Made by a program: the position numbers and the translations under genes. A stretch of DNA of 22,500 bases from Cyanophora paradoxa (lineage: Eukaryota; Glaucocystophyceae; Cyanophorales; Cyanophoraceae), in contig QPMI01000708.1 of the NCBI GenBank assembly GCA_004431415.1, forward strand, positions 10,001-32,500. The letters are read 5' to 3'. Position 1 is the stretch's first letter, and every line of letters starts with the position of its first letter. Below the pieces are notes generated by a model, which saw only the letters and a list, made by a program, of their open reading frames with translations, did not search any database and had not been told where the DNA came from. Shown here in pieces: positions 15,087 through 22,500 of this stretch.

Positions 15087-15668
15087 CTAAACTTTTATTA
15101 TTGGTGAGAAAATTTCAAAAATTATTGTTATTGGAAAATTATTATACCAAATTAAATAATAACGACTCCAGAAAGGACCTTTTTTGTTAAATTGTTTTTC
15201 TAAAGATTTTGAATTAATTAATAGAATTTTTCTTAAGTCACGATAAAATTCAATTTTTAATTGTGCTAAATTTGACCAAATAGGTTGTTCTTTATCTAAA
15301 AAAAAAGAATTTATAGTATTTTCTGACCACCAGGATGTTGCATAAATTAATGGTTCAACTTCATTAGAGTATAAAAAAATATTTCGTTGAATTATAGGAA
15401 TTTTAATCGGTTGGGTTAAGTATGAAATAAATGATGTAGTAAAATTAATTGGTGATTCTTCTAATAATTTTACATTTATTTTTTTATTTTTTAAAAGTTG
15501 AAGTTGTTTAGTTAATGATCCATCATTTAATAGTAAAAATTGCCAATATTTATCAATAAGTGTTGATTCGATTCCTTTATAAAACAATTCACTTTGACCA
15601 ATCCATAGAATCTCAAATTCTATTTTTTCTTCTTTTAAATTATCCGATATTAATTGAAAATTTGTCAT
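15087..15668 (-). CDS. ycf21: Ycf21, chorismate lyase-like protein (DUF98)
   Basis: The 193 residues fit Ycf21, a plastid and cyanobacterial family related to chorismate pyruvate-lyase (UbiC-like), which would make 4-hydroxybenzoate from chorismate. Features seen are VKLLEESPINF near 66-76, a VEPLIYATSWW-type segment at 104-114, QPIWSNLAQLKIEFYRDLRKILL near 128-150, and FWSRYYLIWYNNFPITIIFEIFSP at the C-terminus, the part most like the lyases. The enzyme role is inference; the family assignment is fairly firm. It is divergent from chlL. No signal peptide or membrane span is evident. Confidence 0.82.
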   Translation of the reverse strand: MTNFQLISDNLKEEKIEFEILWIGQSELFYKGIESTLIDKYWQFLLLNDGSLTKQLQLLKNKKINVKLLEESPINFTTSFISYLTQPIKIPIIQRNIFLYSNEVEPLIYATSWWSENTINSFFLDKEQPIWSNLAQLKIEFYRDLRKILLINSKSLEKQFNKKGPFWSRYYLIWYNNFPITIIFEIFSPIIKV

Positions 15669-15723
15669 TTTAGATCTTCGATATTCAGTTATTTATATAA
15701 ATAATAAAAATTATTTAATTCAC

Positions 15724-15741
15724 AAAATATTTAAATATTTT
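15724..15741. repeat. 18-base perfect palindrome between ycf21 and chlL
   Basis: AAAATATTTAAATATTTT reads the same on both strands and lies in the 196-base divergent region between ycf21 and chlL. It could be an operator-like site, but such AT palindromes also occur by chance in this base composition. Confidence 0.3.
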
Positions 15742-15864
15742 AATTATTGGATTTTTTTTTTAATTTTTTTTAATCACCTTCTACTATTTTTTTTTGATAA
15801 AAAAATAAAATATTTTAATTTATAAATTTCTTTTACTATTAAAAAAATTATATAAGGAAAAATA

Positions 15865-16713
15865 ATGAAATTAGCTGTTTATGGAAAAGGTGGAATTGGC
15901 AAAAGTACTACTAGTTGTAATATTTCTGTTGCTTTAGCAAAACGCGGAAAAAAAGTATTACAAATTGGATGTGATCCAAAACATGATAGTACTTTTACCT
16001 TAACAGGTCATTTAATTCCTACAATTATTGATACACTCCAAGAAAAAGATTTTCATTATGAAGATATTTGGCCTGAAGACGTTATTTATAAAGGGTATGC
16101 TGGAGTTGATTGTGTAGAGGCAGGAGGCCCACCAGCAGGTGCTGGTTGCGGTGGATATGTTGTAGGCGAAACTGTTAAATTATTAAAAGAATTAAACGCT
16201 TTTGATGAATATGATATTATTCTATTTGATGTTTTAGGAGACGTTGTTTGTGGTGGATTTGCTTCTCCATTAAATTATGCTGATTATTGTTTGATTGTTA
16301 CAGATAATGGTTTTGATGCGTTATTTGCAGCAAATCGTATTGCTGCTTCTGTACGAGAGAAAGCTCGAACTCATCAATTACGGTTAGCTGGTTTAATTGG
16401 AAATAGAACCACTAAGTCAGATTTAATTGAAAAATATACGGAAAATGTTCCAATTCCTATTTTACAATTATTACCTTTAATTGAAGATATTCGAATTTCA
16501 AGAGTAAAAGGAAAAACATTATTTGAAATGAGTGAATCCAACCCAGAACTTAGTCCAATTTGTGATTATTATTTAAATATTGCAGATCAGATTTTAGCAA
16601 AACCAGAAGGTATTATTCCTAATGAAGTTTTAGATCGTGATTTATTTACTCTTTTATCAGATTTTTATTTAAATATGGATTCTTCAGAATCTTCAAATTT
16701 AACACTTGTTTAA
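15865..16713 (+). CDS. chlL: Light-independent protochlorophyllide reductase, iron-sulfur ATPase ChlL
   Basis: ChlL is the nitrogenase-iron-protein-like dimer that gives electrons, with ATP hydrolysis, to ChlN-ChlB for reducing protochlorophyllide in the dark. The 282 residues carry the P-loop GKGGIGKST at 7-15 and the two Cys that hold the shared 4Fe-4S cluster, Cys95 (GAGCGGY) and Cys129 (DVVCGGF). CDPKHDST (36-43) and [11 protein letters not shown] are family signatures. A ribosome binding site (AAGGAAAA, 15854-15861) precedes the ATG. ChlN follows after 32 bases in one operon. The C-terminal 25 residues or so are low in similarity, as is usual. The enzyme is oxygen-sensitive and acts in the stroma. 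Confidence 0.98.
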   Translation: MKLAVYGKGGIGKSTTSCNISVALAKRGKKVLQIGCDPKHDSTFTLTGHLIPTIIDTLQEKDFHYEDIWPEDVIYKGYAGVDCVEAGGPPAGAGCGGYVVGETVKLLKELNAFDEYDIILFDVLGDVVCGGFASPLNYADYCLIVTDNGFDALFAANRIAASVREKARTHQLRLAGLIGNRTTKSDLIEKYTENVPIPILQLLPLIEDIRISRVKGKTLFEMSESNPELSPICDYYLNIADQILAKPEGIIPNEVLDRDLFTLLSDFYLNMDSSESSNLTLV

Positions 16714-16739
16714 TTTTTTTATTATTTCTTACTTATTAA

Positions 16740-18148
<1,409 letters not shown>

Positions 18149-18165
18149 GGATTTATAAATATTGA

Positions 18166-18216
18166 AAGTTTTCTTATTAATGATTTTTAAATTAAAAATC
18201 ATTAATAAGAAAACTT
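18166..18216. terminator. 23-bp stem-loop between chlN and rpl21
   Basis: Positions 18166-18188 pair perfectly with 18194-18216 across a 5-base loop that can itself close further. The right arm encodes the last residues of rpl21 (minus strand), so the hairpin includes coding sequence. It probably serves as a 3'-end element for both convergent transcripts. Confidence 0.7.
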
Positions 18217-18506
18217 GTTAAATGTTGACGATGACCGCGTTTACGACGAGTCTTTTTCTTTGGTTGCATCTTATATACAATAACTTTTGGTGCTAAAAAA
18301 TGACGTAAAATTATAGCATTAATAGAAATTCCGTTTAAAAATGGTTGACCAATTTTAATCTTTTCTCCTATTTTTGATAATAATAAAATTCGTTGTAAAG
18401 CAATTTTTTTTCCAATTTCTACATTAATTTTATTTACACTATAATAACGTTTTGGTTCAACCCATAACTGTTTTCCAGCTATGTCAATAATTGCATAGGT
18501 TGTCAT
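18192..18506 (-). CDS. rpl21: 50S ribosomal protein L21
   Basis: L21 binds 23S rRNA in the large subunit. The 104 residues match the family: TYAIIDIAGKQLWVEPKRYY at the start, GKKIALQRILLLS near 32-44, KIKIGQPFLNG near 49-59, and the basic C-terminal signature KMQPKKKTRRKRGHRQHLT near 79-97. In bacteria it is paired with rpl27, but no rpl27 is next to it here. The stop and last eight codons lie within a 23-bp hairpin. The start ATG at 18506 lies 79 bases beyond the end of ycf27, on the same strand. Confidence 0.96.
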   Translation of the reverse strand: MTTYAIIDIAGKQLWVEPKRYYSVNKINVEIGKKIALQRILLLSKIGEKIKIGQPFLNGISINAIILRHFLAPKVIVYKMQPKKKTRRKRGHRQHLTSFLINDF

Positions 18507-18585
18507 AAAATTTTTAATTAGTTAATATTATTTTTAAAGTTTAAAGCACTTTTTTCAACATGTCAACTTTATTTTTATTTGGATT

Positions 18586-19305
18586 TCAATTGGAAGTATT
18601 TTGGAATAAATAACCAATTCCCCGAGCTGTTAAAATTAAATCAGGGTTACTTGGATTTTCTTCTAATTTTGATCTTAAACGAGAAATATGGACATCAACA
18701 ACACGAGTGTCTATATGACGTTCTGGTGTATAGCCCCAGACTTCTTGTAAAATTTGAGCACGTGAAAAAGGTTCACCCATTTTACTAATAAGTAATTCTA
18801 AAAGGCTAAATTCCATTCCCGTTAATCGAATACGTTCTCCATTTTTAAAAACTTGTCTTTTATTAATATCAATTTTTAAAAATCCAATTTGTAAATTTTC
18901 TCCATTTGTGCTGGTTGTTGAAAGAGTTGGATTTTCTGTTCGTCTTAATAAAGAACGAATTCGAGCTTCGAGCTCTTTCGGTGAAAAAGGTTTAACAACA
19001 TAATCGTCAGCACCTAATTCTAGCCCGGTTATTCTATCAGCAACATCTCCTAATGCAGTTAGCATAATTATTGGAATATCTGATTCTTTTCTTAATTCTT
19101 GACAAACTCCATATCCATCTAACTTTGGCATCATAACATCAAGAACAACTAAATTAGGATGTTCTAGTTGAAATATTGTTAATGCTTCTTCACCATCAGC
19201 AGCGGTAACAACTTCATACCCGATCATAGAAAGACGGGTTTCTAAAATTCTTCGAATACTTATTTCATCATCAACTACTAAAATTTTTTTTTTGTTAATT
19301 TCCAT
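18586..19305 (-). CDS. ycf27: OmpR-type response regulator Ycf27 (RpaB-like)
   Basis: Ycf27 is the plastid relative of cyanobacterial RpaB, a two-component DNA-binding regulator linked with light stress and the coupling of phycobilisomes to photosystems. The 239 residues have a receiver domain (about 6-120) with Asp12-Asp13, phosphoacceptor Asp56 (LDVMMPKLDG), Thr83 and Lys105 (VVKPF). A winged-helix output domain (about 140-235) follows, with RLTGMEFSLLELL and RHIDTRVVDVHISRLRSKLE. No sensor kinase is in the window. Its first ten bases and its promoter lie in the inverted repeat, so the same promoter also serves trpG on the other side. The output domain and its likely target type fit control of the phycobilisome or photosystem genes nearby, but that is inference. 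Confidence 0.96.
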   Translation of the reverse strand: MEINKKKILVVDDEISIRRILETRLSMIGYEVVTAADGEEALTIFQLEHPNLVVLDVMMPKLDGYGVCQELRKESDIPIIMLTALGDVADRITGLELGADDYVVKPFSPKELEARIRSLLRRTENPTLSTTSTNGENLQIGFLKIDINKRQVFKNGERIRLTGMEFSLLELLISKMGEPFSRAQILQEVWGYTPERHIDTRVVDVHISRLRSKLEENPSNPDLILTARGIGYLFQNTSN

Positions 19306-19331
19306 AAGATATTTAATCTTTTTATTCTTTT

Positions 19332-19360
19332 AATATAATTAAACTGTTGAAAAAAAACAA
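19332..19360 (-). promoter_or_regulatory. Promoter of ycf27 (mirrored before trpG)
   Basis: On the minus strand TTGTTT (19360-19355) is followed after 17 bases by TATATT (19337-19332), 27 bases upstream of the ycf27 ATG. The same pair occurs at 1148-1176 in front of trpG because both lie in the inverted repeat. Confidence 0.5.
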
Positions 19361-19458
19361 TTATTTATTTTTCCTCTTTTTACTGCATTAGAAAAAATAT
19401 AAAACAATATAGATATCGAATAAAAAAGATTAAAGTTTTTTGTGTTTTCAGCCAGGAC

Positions 19459-19487
19459 TTGACAGGGTTTTATAAAGACGGTAGGCT
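19459..19487 (+). promoter_or_regulatory. Promoter of the rRNA operon
   Basis: A perfect -35 TTGACA at 19459-19464 and TAGGCT at 19482-19487 are 17 bases apart, about 100 bases before rrn16. TAGAAT at 19487-19492 is an alternative, less well-spaced -10. The mirror copy is at 1020-1048. Confidence 0.65.
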
Positions 19488-19493
19488 AGAATA

Positions 19494-19507
19494 TGTGCTT
19501 AAGCACA
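19494..19507. repeat. 14-base palindrome at the rRNA transcription start
   Basis: TGTGCTTAAGCACA is a perfect palindrome starting 7 bases after the rrn -10 box, so the expected transcription start falls at its left edge. It could be a regulator site or form the first hairpin of the pre-rRNA. The mirror copy is at 1000-1013. Confidence 0.5.
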
Positions 19508-19528
19508 CTGAACCAAAAATGCAAATTG

Positions 19529-19555
19529 AATCTTTAGAAAAAGACAATTAAAATT
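19529..19555 (+). promoter_or_regulatory. Leader half of the pre-16S processing stem
   Basis: This segment pairs with 21144-21170 past the 3' end of rrn16: of 27 positions, 25 are Watson-Crick pairs, one is G-U and one is a mismatch. Such a stem enclosing 16S is where RNase III-type enzymes start maturation in bacteria. The leader also holds a smaller local hairpin (19543-19558), which would compete with the long stem. Confidence 0.7.
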
Positions 19556-19587
19556 GTCAATCAAACAAATTTGCTAAGATTTTTAAT

Positions 19588-19591
19588 TACC

Positions 19592-19630
<39 letters not shown>

Positions 19631-19845
19631 TATGCTTAACACATGCAAGTCGAACGAAGATCGCAAGATCTTAGTGGCGGACGGGTGAGTAACGCGTGAG
19701 AATCTACCCTTAGGAGGGGACAACAGTTGGAAACGACTGCTAATACCCCATATGCCATTCGTGGTGAAAAGAGTAATCTGCCTGAGGAAGAGCTCGCGTC
19801 TGATTAGCTAGTTGGTGGGGTAAAGGCCTACCAAGGCGACGATCA

Positions 19846-19887
<42 letters not shown>

Positions 19888-19888
19888 T

Positions 19889-19925
<37 letters not shown>

Positions 19926-20040
19926 TTTCCGCAATGGGCGAAAGCCTGACGGAGCAATACCGCGTGAGGGAAGACGGCCTGTGGGTTGTAAACCTCTTTT
20001 CTTAGGGAAGAATCAATGACGGTACCTAAGGAATAAGCAT

Positions 20041-20078
<38 letters not shown>

Positions 20079-20431
20079 ATGCAAGCGTTATCCGGAATCA
20101 TTGGGCGTAAAGAGTTCGTAGGTGGCTAAGCAAGTCTGTTGTTAAAGGCTGGGGCTTAACCCCAAAAAGGCAATGGAAACTGTTTGGCTTGAGTACGGTA
20201 GGGGCAGAGGGAATTCCTGGTGTAGCGGTGAAATGCGTAGATATCAGGAAGAACACCGATGGCGAAAGCACTCTGCTGGGCCGTTACTGACACTGAGGAA
20301 CGAAAGCTAGGGTAGCAAATGGGATTAGATACCCCAGTAGTCCTAGCCGTAAACTATGGATACTAGGTGTTGTGCGTATCGACCCGTACAGTACCGTAGC
20401 TAACGCGTTAAGTATCCCGCCTGGGGAGTAC

Positions 20432-20485
<54 letters not shown>

Positions 20486-20589
20486 TATGTGGTTTAATTC
20501 GATGCAACGCGAAGAACCTTACCAGGGTTTGACATGTCGCGAATTTTCTTGAAAGAGAAAAGTGCCTTCGGGAACGCGAACACAGGTGG

Positions 20590-20654
<65 letters not shown>

Positions 20655-20708
20655 GTTTTTAGTTGCCATCATTCAGTTGGGCACTCTAAAGAGACTGCCG
20701 GTGACAAG

Positions 20709-20743
<35 letters not shown>

Positions 20744-20915
20744 CCCCTTATACCCTGGGCTACACACGTACTACAATGGTCGGGACAATAGGTTGCCAAC
20801 TTGCGAAAGTGAGCTAATCCGTTAAACCCGGCCTCAGTTCAGATTGCAGGCTGCAACTCGCCTGCATGAAGGTGGAATCGCTAGTAATCGCCGGTCAGCT
20901 ATACGGCGGTGAATC

Positions 20916-20951
<36 letters not shown>

Positions 20952-21081
20952 CGGGAGTCGGCCATGCCCGAAGTCGTTACCCTAACCATTTCGGAGGGGG
21001 ATGCCTAAGGCAGGGCTGGTGACTGGGGTGAAGTCGTAACAAGGTAGCCGTACTGGAAGGTGCGGCTGGATCACCTCCTTT
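19588..21081 (+). rRNA. rrn16: 16S ribosomal RNA, right IR copy (complete)
   Basis: This is the complete small-subunit rRNA, about 1494 nt. Universal blocks are present in order: the 5' GAGTTTGATCCTGGCTCAG, the 350-region CTACGGGAGGCAGCAG, the 530-loop GTGCCAGCAGCCGCGGTAA, GGATTAGATACCCCAGTAG, AAACTCAAAGGAATTGACGG, GCAACGAGCGCAACC, TTGTACACACCGCCCGTC and the 3' GGATCACCTCCTTT. The anti-Shine-Dalgarno CCTCCTT (21074-21080) agrees with the AAGGAG sites before psaC and cpcB. The sequence is of plastid/cyanobacterial type. The ends are set by comparison with known plastid rrn16 and may be off by a few bases. No intron is present. Confidence 0.98.
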
Positions 21082-21143
21082 AAAATTTGATAAATTTATT
21101 CCCTTTGTGTGTCTAAATTTATCTATAAATAATAAGGTCGTTT

Positions 21144-21170
21144 AATTTTAATTGTTTTTTTCTAAAGAAT
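21144..21170 (+). promoter_or_regulatory. Trailer half of the pre-16S processing stem
   Basis: This segment, between rrn16 and trnI, is the partner of the leader half at 19529-19555. Pairing would bring the ends of 16S together before cleavage. The rest of the spacer (21082-21143, 21171-21181) is AT-rich and holds no gene. Confidence 0.7.
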
Positions 21171-21181
21171 GGTTCGGATAA

Positions 21182-21228
<47 letters not shown>

Positions 21229-21255
21229 CCCCTGGTTCGAATCCAGGATGGCCCA
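21182..21255 (+). tRNA. trnI-GAU: tRNA-Ile (GAU), no intron
   Basis: The 74-base cloverleaf has acceptor GGGCTAT with ATGGCCC (one T-G pair), anticodon loop CTGATAA giving GAU, T-arm TGGTTCGAATCCA and discriminator A21255. Unlike land plants and many green algae, it has no group II intron. CCA is not encoded. Confidence 0.98.
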
Positions 21256-21258
21256 GCA

Positions 21259-21331
21259 GGGGGTATAGCTCAGTTGGTAGAGCGCTGCCTTTGCAAGGCA
21301 GATGTCAGCGGTTCGAGTCCGCTTACCTCCA
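21259..21331 (+). tRNA. trnA-UGC: tRNA-Ala (UGC), no intron
   Basis: The 73-base cloverleaf has acceptor GGGGGTA with TACCTCC, anticodon loop TTTGCAA giving UGC, and T-arm CGGTTCGAGTCCG. Only three bases (21256-21258) separate it from trnI. The discriminator A21331 is followed directly by CCA (21332-21334), so the 3' CCA is present in the DNA, by chance or as a relic. There is no intron. Confidence 0.98.
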
Positions 21332-21368
21332 CCAAAATGAAAGCTGTATAGCAATGCAAACATAAAGT

Positions 21369-21845
21369 GGTCAAGTGACCAAGGGCTTACGGTGGATACC
21401 TAGGCATTCAGAAGCGATGAAGGGCGCGGTAACCGGCGAAACGCTTCGGAGAGCTGGAAACAAGCTTTGATCCGGAGATACCCGAATGAGGCAACTCCTT
21501 GTACTATCTACTGAATAGATAAGTAGATAAGAGCGAACTCGGTGAACTGAAACATCTTAGTAACCGAAGGAAAAGAAAGCAAAAGCGATTCTCTTAGTAG
21601 CGGCGAGCGAAACGGGACCAGCCTAAACTATCGAGCTTGTCTTGATAGGGTTGTGGGACAGCATAATGATATCGCGCGAATTAGAAGAAGCAATTGAATG
21701 TTGCACCTTAGAGGGTGAAAGTCCCGTATTCGAAAATTCAAACGAGTTAGCTGTATCCCGAGTAGCATGGGGCACGTGAAATCCCGTGTGAATCTGCGAG
21801 GACCACCTCGTAAGGCTAAATATTCCTGAATGACCGATAGCGCAA

Positions 21846-21877
<32 letters not shown>

Positions 21878-22466
21878 GGGCAGGGGAGTGAAATAGAATA
21901 TGAAACCGTAAGCCTACAAGCAGTAGAAGGATGTTGACATCTGACTGCGTGCCTGTTGAAGAATGAGCCGGCGACTTATAGGTAGTGGCAGGTTAAGGTA
22001 AAGAATTACTGGAGCCCTAGCGAAAGCGAGTTTGAATAGAGCGTTTTGTCACTATTTATAGACCCGAACCCGGGTGATCTAACCATGGCCAGGGTGAAGC
22101 TTGGGTAAAACTAAGTGGAGGCCCGAACTGATTAATGTTGAAAAATTACCGGATGAGTTGTGGTTAGGGGTGAAATGCCAATCGAACCCGGAGCTAGCTG
22201 GTTCTCCCCGAAATGTGTTGAGGCGCAGCGGTTGAGATTATAACTTAGGGGTAAAGCACTGTTTCGGTGCGGGCTGCGAGAGCGGTACCAAATCGAGGCA
22301 AACTCTGAATACTAAGTGAACACTCAGCCAGTTAGACAGTGGGGATAAGCTCCATTGTCAAGAGGGAAACAGCCCAGACCACCAGTTAAGGCCCCTAAAT
22401 AGTAGCTAAGTGGCAAAGGAGGTGGGAGTGCTTAGACAACCAGGAGGTTTGCCTAGAAGCAGCAAT

Positions 22467-22497
<31 letters not shown>

Positions 22498-22500
22498 AAG
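21369..22500 (+). rRNA. rrn23: 23S ribosomal RNA, 5' part (cut by window end)
   Basis: This is the first 1.1 kb or so of the large-subunit rRNA. The start GGTCAAGTGACCAAGGGC...ACGGTGGATACCTAGGCA lines up with the bacterial 5' end, and GATGAAGGGCG, AGTAGCGGCGAGCGAA, and AGTACCGTGAGGGAAAGGTGAAAAGAACCCCGG blocks follow. The 5' end is estimated. The gap to trnA is only about 37 bases. No intron is seen in the part given. Confidence 0.97.

Larger units (their letters stand above)
19296..22500. repeat. Inverted repeat, right copy (partial, continues past window)
   Basis: This is the second copy of the rRNA-bearing inverted repeat. Its inner edge lies in the fourth codon of ycf27; positions 19296-20506 have their mirror copy at 1-1212, and the rest would match sequence outside the window. 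It carries the ycf27/rrn16 divergent promoter region, rrn16, trnI-GAU, trnA-UGC and the start of rrn23. An inverted repeat with the rRNA operon bordering a small single-copy region is the standard plastid layout; here rrn16 lies nearest the single-copy region. Confidence 0.97.

Noticed and set aside
18579-18788. 69-codon open frame over the 3' part of ycf27
   Set aside because: It is antisense to the output domain of ycf27 and resembles no known protein.
20400-20594. 64-codon open frame on the minus strand
   Set aside because: It lies wholly within rrn16 on the opposite strand.

Overview
This window is plastid DNA from a phycobilisome-bearing alga, most likely a glaucophyte muroplast (cyanelle), with Cyanophora or a close relative as the best guess. 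The evidence is: AT-rich, mostly intron-free, compact coding; plastid-type rrn16-trnI-trnA-rrn23 in an inverted repeat; plastid genes for phycobiliproteins (cpcB, cpcA, apcF), the dark chlorophyll reductase (chlL, chlN), ycf21, ycf23, ycf27, ycf30/rbcR and ycf35; and an unusual set of bacterial genes (ftsW, an ftsQ-like gene, mntA/mntB, trpG, crtE) that suits a plastid keeping a peptidoglycan wall. Red algal plastids share many of these genes, so genus and species are inference.

Layout. Positions 1-1212 are the end of one inverted-repeat (IR) copy, holding the 5' part of rrn16 on the minus strand and its upstream region. Positions 1213-19295 are a complete small single-copy region of about 18.1 kb. 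Positions 19296-22500 are the other IR copy: rrn16, trnI-GAU, trnA-UGC and the 5' part of rrn23, all on the plus strand. The IR edge falls inside the third-fourth codon of ycf27, so both single-copy edges carry the same rrn16/ycf27 divergent promoter region. On the left that region leads into trpG, on the right into ycf27.

Single-copy genes in order: trpG (+), an unrecognised membrane protein (-), ccsA (-), rps6 (+), ftsW (-), trnN-GUU (+), trnL-UAG (-), psaC (+), ycf23 (+), mntB (-), mntA (-), ftsQ-like (-), apcF (-), rpl34 (-), ycf35 (-), cpcB (+), cpcA (+), crtE (-), rbcR (-), psbY (-), ycf21 (-), chlL (+), chlN (+), rpl21 (-), ycf27 (-). Rpl34 and psbY were found by reading the gaps by eye.

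Functions cluster into light harvesting (cpcBA, apcF, psaC, psbY), pigment and cytochrome assembly (chlLN, crtE, ccsA), plastid wall and division (ftsW, ftsQ-like), manganese or zinc import (mntAB), tryptophan precursor synthesis (trpG), transcription control (ycf27, rbcR) and translation (rps6, rpl21, rpl34, tRNAs, rRNAs). Many genes end in a long perfect stem-loop of 14-27 bp, often between convergent genes. I saw no mobile element, CRISPR array or clear new defence-like system. The most useful points are single-base differences between the IR copies, the shared ycf27/trpG promoter, an rrn16 processing stem, hairpins in the cpc operon, and the unidentified membrane protein beside trpG.
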